From positions 26,075,819 to 26,139,818 of the forward strand of contig NC_084924.1 in the NCBI RefSeq assembly GCF_958298935.1: DNA of 64,000 bases, given 5' to 3'. The DNA is from Phragmites australis. Lineage: Eukaryota > Streptophyta > Magnoliopsida > Poales > Poaceae. A program made the translations under genes and the position numbers. The notes beneath the pieces are model-generated. The model saw nothing but the letters and a program-made list of their open reading frames with translations, was not told the origin of the DNA and did no database searches. This document shows positions 1 through 13,500 of the stretch, in pieces (position 1 is the first letter of the stretch; every line of letters begins with the position of its first letter).

Positions 1-590
1 TGGTGGAGGCAGCACAAGCATCGGTGATGGTGGCTCCTCGACGACGTTGACGTGGATGTCAACCTCATGTGGCAGCGAGGTGGCGGTGCTCACGGTCGGT
101 GAGTATGTGAACGCACGAAGCTGTGGATCGGGCAGTAGCCCATGCTGCTCGGGTTGACGACATCTCCTGTCGCGGCCATGGGCGGTGTGGTGCTAGGGCC
201 AGTGCCATGCGTGTCAACCCAAGTTAGATTGAGCGGGTGAGGGCCTCGGCGAGCATGACGACCACGACAAGTGAAGAAGCGACTGCCGCGGCCCTGGGGA
301 GCGTGGTGATGATAACTACGACCTAGGGCATGATCAAGATCATGACGATGGCCGAGGAAGGCGTTCGAGCGTTGACATCACGCGTGGTGCAAAACATGAA
401 GAAGGGCAGATGCCAAGTGCATCAGAGGTAAGTTCCAATCATCCATGGCTCTCACCTCTCAACAATTGTCATCTTCTCCTTCTCTATTTCTTGATTGAGT
501 AGAGTAATTCGTGTCTGATAATGTATTTAGGTTCGATAGGATTGCAATATAATAGTAGACAAACAATAATTCAGACTCCTTTCTTTATTG
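1..590. other. Non-coding; GC-rich to about 430, no gene recognised
   Basis: The first ~430 bases are GC-rich with triplet-like texture, but every frame is broken and no protein family is recognisable. They may be the edge of a decayed gene or element lying mostly outside the window. Bases 430-590 turn AT-rich without visible structure. Confidence 0.4.
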
Positions 591-879
591 ATCTTTCATG
601 AATATATATACAAGTGAAAAGTTGTCTGTTCGGGAGACACCCCTCCCAAACGGATGCCTGTTCGTTCAATGGGCATAGACAACTGGCGAGCAGTTGCGCA
701 ATAGGAAACTGTTGAGTAGTAACCGATGTAGATCATTTGACCTCTAACACATCCAATTCCTATCTTCCGCAATCCATGATTTAGCAAAACTCTTAGTTTG
801 CTCCCAAATCTTACTGCTGGATGATAGTAGCAAAAAGGGATTTTGGAGTTTGGTAGAAAGAGCACGTGCAAGAAATTTT

Positions 880-2006
880 CTTTCCTTCATTTTTTGAGGA
901 TTCTAGACATGAGTTTCAACCACATTAATCCTCTGTGTCATGAGTAGGGTCCAAAAATTCGTCAAAAACTTGAGTCTCCATCGAATTCTGATTCGACCAG
1001 TTTTCAAATTTGAATTGAAAAAAAATAAAAAAATCTAAAAATACTAGAGACAATTCTAAGACCTTATGTGAAAACAATTTCAAAAATAATGTCGTTTGCA
1101 TCATATTTCATGGAGAGGAGTTTTGAAAAAAAAAAAGCATGCTTTAAAAAACATGCAACTCATTTAGTAGGGTTCACGTTAAGGAAAATATTAACACAAA
1201 AACACATTTTTGTGTGTAGGATGTACCTTAAGAGGATCTATAGAGTTTTATTAATTTCTCCATAATTTTTACAAATTTCACAAGCATAAAGTGAACATGT
1301 TAAGAAAATGTATTGTAATTAACTTTGTCATGTGCACCATTATTTTTCCTGCATAAAGCATTATTTAAGTAAACTAATAAAAGTGGTTTCACTAATTTTA
1401 GAGGTGTGATGTAATCAGTTATGAATTAATCTATTTGTAACACATTTACTCAATCTTGCATGTTACAATAACTATTTCCAAATTTCATGTATTTTTAGAA
1501 GATAGAGGATCATGTAAGAAGACTAAAAAATTGGTTTTATGATTTTTAGAGTAGCAAATAATTAACTATGCATTTAATTAGGTTTAGCAACTAAATTTTC
1601 TCATAGAAAATATATAACTTTGCATCATTATAAATACTTTTATCATGTAGATCATGTTACAAAGAAACTAACAAAAATTGTTTTACTTGATTTGAAGCTT
1701 AGATAAATTAGTTATTGATTTTACATGTTTAAGTTATTTTTTGTTTTTTTTAACTTTACTAAATTTCAATAAAACTAAACGGTTTTCATAGAAAATTGAG
1801 CGATTGTCCAGCACAAACGAAATGCGGGAAATACGATCGGTTCTCGGTAGAATTCAATCAATTTTGATTGAATTCGGTCGGTTACCAAATGATCGATTCG
1901 ACCGGATTTTGGCTCGATCAAACCAATTTTATTAGTTAAATTTGATCAAATTCTCACCAAATTTTACTCACATTTTCCGATATTCATGAAAACCAAGAAT
2001 TCACTG
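880..2006. repeat. AT-rich repeat debris ending in a CAGTG-type terminus
   Basis: An AT-rich stretch without coding signal. Its last ~200 bases (about 1800-2006), read on the minus strand, begin CAGTGAATTC and match the block at 5810-6010 in reverse orientation: shared stretches include TTTCATGAATAT, AAATTTGGTRAGAATTTG, TCGAATCGAT and an ACCGATCG-rich tract. A CAGNG start is typical of hAT termini, so this may be the end of a non-autonomous hAT relative. No second end or 8-bp target duplication was recognised. Confidence 0.45.
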
Positions 2007-3010
2007 ACCTCTTGTTTTCACTTGTCAAATGAATTTGTGAACTTTGGTCACGAGTTTAAATCTTGAAAAATACATTGGAAAACACACATACTATCCATTC
2101 AATCTGGTGGTGTTGGGAATAATAGTCTAGTCATCAAACTAGTAGGTTCTGCAAAGGAGAACATCCAGGCGCTCTCGTACTCGCATGCTCCCAGCTCTTA
2201 TAAAAGCACTCAAATAGTCATGAGAAGTTATAATTTTCTTTTCATATGTAATCATCAAGCATTCCACGAAATTTCAACTGAAACAACGACGCATGTTCAA
2301 TGCAGGCCATTATCGCACAAAACAGTGAAAAGCCAATGCAGGCATGCGGCAAAACTGATTCCATTTGTGCATCCCAAAGAACATAACAGCAAAACTGACT
2401 CCGTTTGGCATTGGCACTCTGGGTATGTTCAACAGATCACACAGAACATGTTCATCACAAGGCATCAGGCAATGTAGTATCAATAACAGAAACACTAATC
2501 GCCCGCAGTTCCCAGTGGAAGTGCCTAGGAAAAATGCAATTGATGTAGTCACCGTTGAACCAGGAGCCAGCACAGGGGAGCCAGGCCTGCTGTGAAGGTG
2601 ACATGGTAGCAGTGTTAACTGAACATCCGTGTCCAATTTTTTTTCAAATCAGACATTAAATCCGAGTTAAATTCCGACACCCGTCAGATTCCAAGTTGCA
2701 TTTTACATGTCTAAATTTTCTTTGCCGAATTGAACACCTAAATCCAAGTCGGATTCCGACACCCATATCCGTTTCCAGGTAGACAATGCAACACCCAGCA
2801 AATGAGCTTCATTGAGTTGTTAATCCGTAATAGCTGATGAATACAGAACAGCAAACACTGTCACTGCAAATAGGGATCAGCCTTCAACATCCAAAGTTAC
2901 ATTGCTCTGCAAACACATTAGTCAAGGTACAAAAAGTTCACTGATATCATATACATCAGTTTACAGACTGCGAGCGCTAGATCTACTGAAGCAGAACGAT
3001 GAATGTGAGT
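2007..3010. other. Intergenic and SmG 3' flank, no gene recognised
   Basis: Short ORFs on both strands around 2220-2640 overlap each other and match nothing recognisable. The part near 2880-3010 lies directly downstream of the SmG stop codon on the minus strand and probably includes its 3' UTR and polyadenylation region. Confidence 0.4.
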
Positions 3011-5044
3011 TCACTGCGACTTGGCAACAGGCTCCAGCGCCTCGATCATGACAACACTGTTTCCCCTGATAACCTGCAGATGATTTTAGGTTGTCAACAT
3101 ATGATTGATATTAACTAAAGCACTTAAAAAATTGTATTTGTTAAGTTACTGATTGAAACCAGCACAACAAACTGCTTCAGACTACACAAGAGAATCTAAA
3201 GAACCATCAGTAGCAGAAAACTTACCACCATCCCAATATCAGTCTTGTCATTTCCATTGACCTCCACAGTGTTGTCCACCACCAGATTCATGAACTGATC
3301 AAATCCTCGAAGTGTGCCAATCACAACACGATTTGCATTCAGCTTGACTGAAAAAGATCAAACAGTGAACAAGTAAGCCACTATATTTCATCAATTGCAA
3401 CATCTAAAATCCAACCACCATCATAGCCTCCAACATCATGAGTAACTAACAACAATGAAGTGGCAAAACAAAGAGTGCAGTGATATCACTGTTTCTAGCT
3501 ACAGACTTGGCTTTTATAAAATTAACTCAACAATGAAAGCAAGTTTGAATGCTCAAAAGACATTAGCATCTAACAATCATTCATGAAGTTTCAAACATAT
3601 CAAATTCACCAGTATTACCTTACGCCAGTATGACTGTTCAGCGATACTAAACACAATATGAGCAGTGGGAACATATCATTGTGTTATGTTACAAGGATAA
3701 CATTTGACGCTAGGCAAAACACCAACATGCTTCCCAATTATTGAAAGTATAGCTTTAGTCTTCGAGGTAGGTCCAGAATACTGCATGACTTTTTAAAAGC
3801 TAAAATGCGTTTTTTTTAGAAAATTAGAAAGAATTCTCTATATTTGGAAAGTCCAAACCAGTCTCTGATTAATTTCTGGACCAGAAACAAAGGAGGAGAT
3901 TTCATAACTGTTCCACACAGTTTGAACTTATCTAATGTAAGTAGAACAGCAATCTACTGCTCCCTGGAAGAGCTTTTGGATGGAAGCCTATCAGAGTAAC
4001 TATGACAAAAAGCCTCACTTGGAATGAATCCATAGCTCTCTGGAATAGCATCATCATGTAGGGCAGCCAACTGATGACGATTGCAAAGAAAACCAATCTA
4101 AGTAAAAGAGAAAGCATGAACATAAATCCTAATAGAGTAGTTGCAACACCGAGCTCATTAATAAAAACTGTTGGTGTACTTCACCAAGAATGCACAACAT
4201 GGCAGTGCAAACTGCAAATATTAGAACGTTTACCTGAGAACACATGCTTCAGAAGAAATGAAAATGCTAGTAATTGCCCTATCAGAGTAACTATGACATA
4301 AAGCTTCATCTGGAGATAAATCCATAGCTTTGATATTATGTTCATCATTAGGGCTGGGGAATACAAACATAAAAAATAAAGAATAGCAGATATACCAAAT
4401 ACTTAGAACAGGCAAAATGGAGCTACAACTACAAAAAAAGTATCAAGGAATACTGGGACAGCAATAAAACTGGAAAGGTTTCATTTTGGCAAGCAAATAA
4501 TGAAGTCAGCTTCAATGGTTGCAATGCACAAAGTTAATAACAAGCAATATCACAAATTTCTCTAAGTAATGCGATTAGATGCACCTTAGAAACAATTCTG
4601 AACTCTAAGCCGCTGTTAATGATCAAGAGCTATAATACGCTCAACGTTGAACACTATGTCCAGAAAATAGGGTGCCACCCTAATAATCACTTTTAGCATA
4701 TTATCGTTAATGCTAGCCAAACTGGACACCAGGAATCTCCTTGCTAAGATTAAACTAACTGGATACGCACAATAAACTCCTTAGAAGCAAAACTACTAGT
4801 ACTTTCATAAGGCCTTAGATTCGGTGTCAGAAATTTTGACTTACTCTGAAGCTTCTTGTCCATGTACCTGCGATGCGCACAAAGAAAACACAGAGAGAAC
4901 CCAAATCAGCATCCAAAAATCCGGACGATGGAACAAAGAAATCGCGAGTGGAGAACAAAACAAAGCGAGATCTAACGAAGAGCAGAGGCGCATGGATGCG
5001 GATGCTTACTTCTTGAGATCCGGAGGCTGCCCCGATCGGCTCAT
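3011..5044 (-). CDS. SmG: Small nuclear ribonucleoprotein G (SmG), four exons
   Basis: SmG is one of seven Sm proteins forming the ring on U1, U2, U4 and U5 snRNAs in the nucleus. Exons on the minus strand: 5044-5010 (35 bp), 4867-4845 (23-bp micro-exon), 3347-3226 (122 bp), 3073-3011 (63 bp). Together they make 243 bp, 80 residues plus stop, the usual plant SmG length. Every intron is GT-AG and the phases join cleanly (AA|G, A|TC, then a codon boundary). The start reads MSRSGQPPDLKK. Sm1 carries RGFDQFMNLVVD, with the Asp/Asn RNA-contact residues; Sm2 carries VVIRGNSVVMIEALEP, with the diagnostic IRGN. The sequence is highly similar to dicot SmG as remembered. No stops or frameshifts were found. 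Start, splicing and end all agree, so this is a functional single-locus gene in an otherwise transposon-rich region. Confidence 0.95.
3988..4350. repeat. Direct repeat of ~60 bp inside SmG intron 2
   Basis: The stretch starting CTATCAGAGTAACTATGACA at 3988 recurs at 4279 (offset 291 bp) and continues with only scattered differences through AATCCATAGCT. Both copies lie in the 1,497-bp intron between the micro-exon and exon 3. It looks like a local duplication; no transposon terminus is visible. Confidence 0.7.
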
Positions 5045-5400
5045 GGCGGCTACCTAGACTCGAACGAGAGAGAGGGAAGGGATCCCGGAGCTTCGCCTCA
5101 CCTTCTCCGCGTGACGAAAAACCCTAGCAGCCGACGGCGAGGCCGCGCAGCTTTAAAGAGGCGGTCTCTGGGACGGACGAGACGAGCGAGAGGGGACCCG
5201 GCCGCCGCCTCAAAACCCTAGCGCTGGAGAGGTGGTGGAGAAAGAAAGTGGCCATGGTGACGATGACATGTGGGGGCCACATGAGGTGAGGCAGCGGGAT
5301 CATGGGCCGTGGATCATGTGTTTTGGTGGGACAGCAGCCAGTAAGTGGAAGAATGGGTCTGTTTCCCTGACGAGGCCCATCCAGGTCCCATATTCCTCTA
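5045..5400 (-). promoter_or_regulatory. SmG 5' UTR and promoter with telo-boxes and site II elements
   Basis: Upstream of the SmG start, reading away from the gene, AAACCCTA-type telo-boxes occur at about 5117-5126 and 5211-5220. Site II motifs (TGGGCC or its complement) occur at 5303-5308 and 5374-5379. The telo-box plus site II combination is known from plant promoters of ribosomal, spliceosomal and other growth-linked housekeeping genes, so constitutive, division-linked expression is the likely regime. The block is GC-rich compared with its surroundings. Confidence 0.6.
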
Positions 5401-5809
5401 TAAATCTTTCGCGCTTTAAATTTTTTAATTAAATGTAAAGGGTATATATTAAGCAAAGTACCTGATAGGTAAAAAATAATAAAAATGTTTACAGAGGCAA
5501 AAAAAATGGCCATAGCCTAGAGGAGGTAAAGGGTATGAATGCTTGCTCTTGTTTCCCTTAAAAGAGAGACAAGAAAAAGAAAGAAGAATGTTTGTTCTGG
5601 TGCTACACTGCGGGCCACAGGGCATACGTCCCTCTTGATTTCATGGTAAAAAATATATTTGTTCATGACTGTGTGCCCAAATAGAATATTATAGTCAAGG
5701 TGACGGACTGACGGTGATGCAAAACTGTCATAGTGAAAGGCGAAGATCGGTTTGGTGAAGGAGGCATGATCAGGGTTTACAAATTCCATGGACAGCCGGA
5801 ATTTGCTAC

Positions 5810-6010
5810 CAGCGAATTTCTGAATTTCATGAATATTGAAAAACTTCGCTTCAAATTTGGTAAGAATTTGTTTAAAATTCGTTCAATCAAATTTGTAAAA
5901 TGGTAGAAAAATCCGATCGAATCGATATTTTGTAACCGTTCAGTTTGAACCGAAAACCGATCGAATTATAACGAAAACCGATTGGATTTACCGATATTTC
6001 TAAATTTATG
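5810..6010 (+). repeat. hAT-type terminus, inverted copy of 1800-2006
   Basis: Begins CAGCGAATTTCTGAATTTC and matches the minus strand of 1800-2006 over most of ~200 bases. It sits just beyond the 3' end of the decayed hAT transposase, so it is probably that element's right-hand subterminal region. The opposite terminus (around 9.9-10.0 kb) could not be fixed. Confidence 0.5.
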
Positions 6011-6863
6011 AGTCAAATCGAACAATTTTATCGAAAACCAATCGAATTGACTGATTTACCTAGCGTATTGTTCGAATTTCAATGAAGTTCAAGGAAAATA
6101 AAAAGAATCAGAAAAAGTCACGAAAAAATTAGAAAAAATAGAAACAAATATGATATGAGATTTGCTATGTTTTGTTTAATCATACCATCTACTCCATGCA
6201 TATATCATACATATGAGATAATTTTTGTAAAAAGTCAAAAAATTGGCATGACTTTTACTATATTTTAGACATTTTTAAGGAAATAAATAGATATTAATAG
6301 CAATACGAGCATGACTATACAATTTTTTCATCGAATATATCCATATATTACATAAGTAGCACCTCAAGCTAACAAATATATCGAATTATCTGTATAAAAG
6401 CTAGAAACATAATCATATGCCACGTAAACTCACTTTATACTAGCATATTGGCATCCACACTTACCAAAAGTGATGATCCATGGTTTTCATTGCATCAACG
6501 TCATGAGCTACCTACCAGATGGAAAAATAATAGTCATATATTTTGTTATGTATAGAAAATTAGAAAATTGTTTCATGAGGTAAGCATCATCTTCAGTACC
6601 ATTAGCTTCTAACAAAACGATTAAATTTGGTTGTATTGTACTCTTCGGTGGACATGAGCATTATTCCTCTTGTAGATAGCAAATCTGCCTTAAACTCTCC
6701 TTGCAATATGACATAAAACTCAAAGTCTTATCACTCATAGACCCACTGAATAGGAGGCTCTGACTGAGCATCAGGGACAGGATATTAGTACGAACACGAT
6801 CCAAAACTATTCTCCATGCTATTGTTACTACAAAAGCTCGCACTATCTTGTGGTCTATCATGG

Positions 6864-9640
6864 TCACCCTTGTGTGACATGCCTTTGTGAGGATAGGGCA
6901 CCATGGTCTTTGTCTATTGTGGCATGCGTAAACTGACTCTCATCAGTGAATTGCATGGGAACAACAGCAAAGGATGGGCGTGGAGGAGCACCGCCTCCCT
7001 GACCATCATCGTCGCTGCTATCTGTCTTTGAACTGTTGTCATTAGACTTTTGGTATGTTAGACTCTTTGAGCTACTATTCGTGCTCTCATCGCTTTGCAC
7101 TTATCTTTTGCCCTTTTCCGTGTGTGTCACCTACCACTTTAGCAGCCCACTATGATAGTGTATGTTCTCCAGTCTGCGGTTGCAAATCATGTAGGTTCAC
7201 TATGTTTGTCACAAGATGAGTTGGCAGGGGTAGTATTTGATCTATCGGTCTCCATCTAGTCCCAGAGCGGATTGCTCTCCTCATTCAATGTAAGCTCCAT
7301 TAGCCGCTGAAATGGATCATCATCAATAGTCAACTTGATGCTTGCATCTAAATTATTCTACATTCTCAAGTTATAGTTTACATATACCAACTTATGAAGC
7401 TTCTTGTAGCTTAACCGGTTGTGAACTTTCATGTGGATAAATGCAAATATACTCCAGTTCCTCTCACACCCACCAGAAGAAGCGCACTGAGCACTAGCGC
7501 TTGACAAACATCATTAGTGTAGATGTAGACGAACCGAACATAGACCACTATTGCACTGTAAGTAGATAAAGTGGTCTAACGTTTAGAAAAGTAGATAAAG
7601 TGATGTAACGGTTAGATATATCAATGCAATGCATGCCAGGTGGAGTCTTGTCGTCACATGCCATCCATGAAGCGAGCGGACCAACAAATGACCGAGACTT
7701 TGTCCGATATATTTCAATCTCATTAAGTGCTTCCGCGACATTATTAATATCGGTCATCCTCTCAAATGCCTTCATGCCCATCCATTCGAATAAGGTTGGA
7801 CCCATGCCATATGTGTAATGTGTGCGTGGATTCAATGTGACCACTACAAGTTGATGATCAAAATATTAGTACCATAAACATTAGTACGAAAAGAATGCAA
7901 GTGGTAAGAGTTTATCATCGTCATTCACGTAGGCCCCATGCGTTAGATCATACATTCTATGATCAACAACTGCAATGTATATGTCAAAGGTATCCCTATT
8001 ATTGTGATATAAGGAATCGTACTCCTACTTAACAATGTTGTATCCCAGGAGCACCTCACTCGATGTTAGCATCTTGTCTTGATCAGCAAATCGGAGGAAG
8101 GCATACAACGGCTGAACAAAATTGTACATGTTAAGCTAGATAGGCAAGTATGTGCACATCTCCCAATGCCAGAAACAATGTAGCGAGATTGCTGCAGCTC
8201 ACTAGATGTCATCAATTGCACAAACATATCCCTTCGACGTAGAAAGCTTTTCAAGAAATAGATAGTTTGTGTCAAACCTTGTAGCATTCCACTTCAACAA
8301 TTACCCACCAAGCATGATCTTCATCATTTCATGGAGCTTTGAATTATTGTAAAGCCATCGCGATATAGACCTTGCACTTTGAATGACAATATCGTGATCT
8401 CCAAATTCACCAATTGATTTCAACATTAAATTTATCGTATCTGCCACACAAGGTTGCCACACGATAGCGGGATACTCCCTTTCTCGAACCTGAAAAGCCT
8501 TCTTATAGTTAGACCCATTATCAATCACAATCTGCATAATATTTTGTGCTCCCACATCATTGACCACTGATCTTATCTCCTGCATAAACGAATCAGCCAA
8601 ATAAATATGCAACAATTGCAATACTAAGTTACCAACTTAGCAAAATAATGTACCTTGTTGAAATACTTAACATCTTAGCTATAGCCAGTCACATCTACGG
8701 ACTTGTGAAAAAATATGCAGTCATTGTAATATAAAAAGAAATAAATGATACTCATGTGCATCGGTCCAATCCAAGAATCACACATGGTGGTCGCACCATA
8801 CTCTGACCATTTTAGCTTCCACTTTGTCAATATCTTCTTGAAATTTCTCTCGTTCTCATCCAAGTACTTACCATTTATATCCCGATCAGTTGGAGATGAG
8901 ATACCCCTCCTGTTATAGAACAAATGGTCATAAGTAAAAAAGAAGGAAAATAATGAAATTCATTACAAACTTTATCACTCACCCCATTTCTGTGTTTCTC
9001 TCACTGCAGCAATAAAGAATGTGACACCCGTCCTTCTACTAAGAATATCTAAAGTGTGGAAAAATTTGGATCATGCCAAACCAATAGCTGCCTTTGCATT
9101 CTTTTCCCTTCGCACTCTATGGCCCGATGTCAATCCTCTGCTGCACAGGGGCTTTTGCTACATCAACATTATAACCCCTAACACTTGGTGGCTCCCTAGT
9201 TAAAGATGCTCTCCTAAGCATCCTCTTCAAAATATTGCCTCCTTTGGCACTTCCACTTCCACCTCCATGCTCGTAGGAATCACCTGCCCTCCACCTAAAC
9301 TCTGCCTCCTCCCTAGATTGAACCATGGCACGCTGTACCTGTACCTGTTCCTCTTTCGTCTTCTCATTATTGCTTGTCAAAAATCTTTGAGGGTAGCTAC
9401 CTCTTGCCTTCAAAGTCTCTCCTATGACCTTTCCTTCCTATTATCTCTTGTCCTATCAAGCTCAAACATGAAGTAGTCACACACACCATCGCAACTTATA
9501 ATATTCGATCTGCGCTCTGCTAAATGTTCTTTCAACCATGTGGCACCACCACCTTTTTTTTTCTTCTTACAGTAATTGCACCTAAACCCTAGTTGCAAGT
9601 TGTTCACATGCTGCCACACCACATCTCTATCATCCATCAA
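6864..9640 (-). pseudogene. hAT transposase pseudogene (BED zinc finger, DUF659, hAT dimerisation)
   Basis: Cut-and-paste transposase of the hAT superfamily, read right to left. A BED-type zinc finger lies at 9640-9422, with ligands in FRCNYC and KEHL followed by a Cys. A spacer carries IGLAWSKFFHTLDI (~9100-9020). The DUF659/RNase-H-like core follows: GKYLDENERNF, the first acidic site in MCDSWIGP (~8790), HKSVDVTGYS, the second in VIDNGSNYKKAF (~8510), then WQPCVADTINLMLKSIG. The C-terminal dimerisation domain is at about 7480-7250 with CERNWSIFAFIHMKVHNRLS and KLVYVNYNLR. An acidic, Ser-rich tail ends near 6864. Several in-frame stops and frame changes separate these blocks, and the stretch before the dimerisation domain is rearranged, so the protein cannot be made. 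The order of domains leaves little doubt about the family. Confidence 0.9.
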
Positions 9641-9649
9641 TTATTGCAA

Positions 9650-12600
9650 AACAACATATACCATTCTATTAGCACTCCACAAATTCCAACAATAAGTAAA
9701 TATCGAACAAAACCAAGTACTAAGTGCTAACCAACTCTATCGGCCTAACCAACCCTAACAACCTAAAAATGAACCCTAACTGACGCTAACCACTTGGAAC
9801 CAACCATAACACATACCAACCAATCGATAAAATGTATTAACCGAGCGCACATGACCTAAAACCAATATCATCAGGACAAAAATCGAGCGCATCACACAAT
9901 AAATCGGTCGGATTCGATCGCATCGACAACTAACTGCACTGACAACCTTCTACGAGCGCATACTGACTGCATTAAGAAAAAAATTGCTTAGCTTTAGGCG
10001 CTTGCTAGTTGAACTGTGTTAAAATGCGGTCGGGCGTCAGACGCTCGCTTTTCCCTCCGCAAATCATGAATACCGCTGCAATGCACTCGGTTACCGACTT
10101 CTCCACACTGTTTTTCGCACTTTCTCTGCCATATTTGCCTGTCACCTTGGGTTTATAAAGACTTCAAAGCCCATGATATGGTCGCGACCTTTCATTTTTA
10201 GGCATTGTATAGTGGGTCAGGTAACTCAATCATTCTCGATATCCAACAGGTCTGCCAGGGGTCAAACCATGTCAAATCCTACCCAGAGGGCGTGCGCGGA
10301 CAAAGAGGAACTTGACAATTCTCCGACTAGCCCGCTAACGATTCTTATTACAACTTGGGACTACAATTTTGTGCTAGTGTCTCATCACATTTAATGCTCA
10401 GTATCTCTTTCGACGCACGCGGGAGTAGTTGGAACAAAATCCTAGAGAAACCAGTGCACTACCTAGATGGGCACGTACAATTCTCAAACATCATCATGAT
10501 CCTCTACTAGGAAAATATTCTCTTCACCACTATGCAAAAAAAATTTCATGACGGTTCAAATTTCAAAAACTATCAGGCAAGGAGTCACTTCTCCCCGTCC
10601 TCTTCAGTACTTTGAAAGGTTGGGATGATATTTTTTTGGTTGGCTCAGAATCCCTATTCAGATGAAATAGCTACTCAGAGGCTTACATAGCCACTCAGAG
10701 GTGTTTAAAATCCCTACTATATGACCCGAGGGCTTCTAGATACCTGGCTAGATATACATCATATCTGGGGTCCCGAGTTAGCACCTGAAGAAACGGCCTA
10801 GCAGGACGTCCCCCTTGATTGGGTTATGTTTTTTTTATCTATCGTGGCCTCACTTCACGTACTGATGGGGGCTTAATGATGAGTAATATAAAACTACTTT
10901 ATACGATTATCCTATATGTCTACAGATCCCCTAGGGTTTTCTAGTTTCTCGGAGCACATGGTTTCTGGGAAAGGAGTCTCTAGACGTATGGAAACTAGTC
11001 GCGGGTTCTAGGGTACCCTACTCAGAAATGAGTCCAGATGCTACACAACAACCCCCATATAGACGGAGCCAGATGACCCTGTGGAGGACAAGCAATACAC
11101 AAACTAGAAATAAGAACTCAATGAGCATCAAGCCTTCTGCAATCACGATCTACATCAACATCTCACCGAGACTACACATGAGGAGCCTTCGACTAGATAT
11201 AGATCCTATCTAAGCTAGCCAAGACTCCCCTTATAATTTGTCTCGAAGATCAATACAAGAACACATGACATAAGGCTATTATCCTACAGGAGGTTTGAAT
11301 CTGTATAAATCTCTATCTTCCAGTGCACGATTTGGCAAGAGGGAGTATTCCCCTACTTTAATCACAAATTTGTAAGATTGGTGTTTACTAATCATTGACA
11401 GTTCTATGGTGTCTATGGGTGAAAAACCATGATCTAGTTTTGCTAAACTAGATTAGGCAACAATGTTATTTCTAGCATCGTTCCTCTCCTTGGAGGCATC
11501 GTTTCAGAGTCACAAACCTCTACCTCTTTGTTGAGGTGATGGTGGTGGTATGTGGATGTGTACACCCATGTGCTATTTTAGTGGTAGAATCCTCGCGCGG
11601 CGGCAACTTGGATCTTGTATATTGGCATTGAGGCCAATGTCATTATCATTGAGTTGGTTGGCAATGGGCATTTGTGTTGTTTCAAAATACATTTTAGCAA
11701 CTTTTTAATTAAATTGATCTTGAATTTATATATAATTAACAGAGCTTGATAGCCATAATGGAACATCATAATCATGAACATGAGCATTTCAACACAATAT
11801 ATAGTAGGAAATATGCTAGTCATATTCAAACAGAATGTTGTATGGCAATAAACAAAATAAGGCGGGATAACACAAAAAAACATATCAAATGTGTTAAATT
11901 AATTAGAGAGATCTCGGTGTGGGTTGCCAATTTAACAACCATCCAACGCCAAATGCTAATCTAGGTCATCGATCAGTGTGACATTACCAAATTAGTGTTC
12001 TAGACTATAATTAACAAATTTAGAGTTTGAATATGAAACAGTTAAGCTATCAACATATAAGAGTTGTTCTAAACAGTCTAGCAGAACATATATAAAAGAT
12101 TAATAGCCTATATATAAACAAGACTATATACTAGAATATGAAATTCTACATAAGTACACTTCAGAACAACTACTGTATTGTCACACCGATCTGCCTAGGC
12201 CCGCTATCATCATAGAGCAAATACCTACCATCACTAGCATGCAATTCGTCCCAATATCAGTACACAGATAAATAGGTACACGATATAGCAAACTGCAAGC
12301 TGAACTTTAAAAAGGCAACGGGAACAATCTTACTTTCCAATGTAGAAACCGAAGGCAAGGCACGTGAATGCCGAGGTCAATGGGTGAATGTTCTCAGAGA
12401 TACAATGCCAACATGTCAACAACAGGGCACACTGCGATCAATACTCGAGGAGCAGTACAACAGCCGCAATAGAGAGGGGCCCAACACCGGGATAAGGAGG
12501 AAGTATCTGACCATCAGAGTCCATGGCGCAGCAAGGATAGAGCCCTTGCCACACAGAGCATGAGCACAGTTAGAGAAGATAGCATGTGCAGCACAAGCAA

Positions 12601-13500
12601 CATCGCACACCGACACACACATCGACCACGCGCATGACAAGGACATCGAGTATAGGAGGTCCGTACGGAATCCTCGCATGGCGATGCACACACCGCACCA
12701 CCACCTGCAAATCATGCACAAGAGCATGACTACACAGATCACCAGGGCAATGGCAGCAGCACTACCAACGCGCACACGATGATGTGCACCCGAGCAACAC
12801 TGTCAGCGGACATAGGCCAAGTTGCCGACCACCACGTTGCCGGGCACCCCACGGATGAGATAGCGCAAGGCGTGACAAGGCCCAACCGTAGGGGGCTAGG
12901 CTGTCAATTGTTGTAGGCACCACCTCACCAAGAGACCGAGCCGCAGAGGTCCAACAGGTCACCACAGATTGGGTCACCGGAGAGCAGGAGGTGGAAGGAG
13001 GAGGCGCGTAACCAAGAAGGGAAGAAGGGGGCCCACATATAACCAACCTGAGCCAGTCGAGGCACTGCCACCATCCCAAAAGCCTCGCCCACGATTCAGC
13101 CTCAACCAGCTAGGGAAGAGCTGATGGTGTGCGGGGCGCCATCTCCTCCTTTTGGAAACCACGAAGAGATAAGGCATGATGGACCGATCGGTCGGTGGGC
13201 TGCTCAACCTAACAAGCCTAGAATCAGCCCGTTTGCTGATGGCCGTCTTCTTTCCCCCCTTTTTCCTTTCCTTTCGGAATTCATTGAAATCCAAATTTGA
13301 CCACGTTTCAAATTTGAATTTGAAAGGGAAAACCCCCTCAATTCCAACAATTTGCCACTTTTCTCTTATCCCCGTCAAGGTGATAAGAGGGAAAGGATTT
13401 TGGGGAGTCGAGGAGATCCAATTAATCCGTAAACGAATGAATACCAACATTCCTCTTCCTATGTGGGTGATGGAAGTAGCAGCAAGCAATCGTTTGGATG
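9650..13500. other. Unassigned repetitive DNA; possible LTR debris at 10.86-11.42 kb
   Basis: No supported gene. About 9830-9960 is rich in ATCGAT/GAGCGCA motifs and may be the far subterminal part of the hAT element. From 10860 to 11420 the texture (a TGATGGGGGC start, then a TACAGGAGGTTTGAATC stretch) resembles degraded LTR or untranslated leader sequence of grass retroelements; no matching second copy was seen. About 12400-13200 is GC-rich with overlapping open frames on the minus strand but no recognisable protein. The inverted tract near 13290-13325 (AAATTTGAATTTGAAA) is simple palindromic sequence. Confidence 0.35.

Noticed and set aside
5124..5513. Minus-strand frame of 129 residues upstream of SmG
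   Set aside because: Overlaps the promoter with telo-box and site II motifs; no similarity and no splice connection to SmG.
12416..12775. Cys- and hydrophobic-rich minus-strand frame of 119 residues
   Set aside because: Looks like a membrane protein by composition only; no family resemblance, no conserved context, likely chance.
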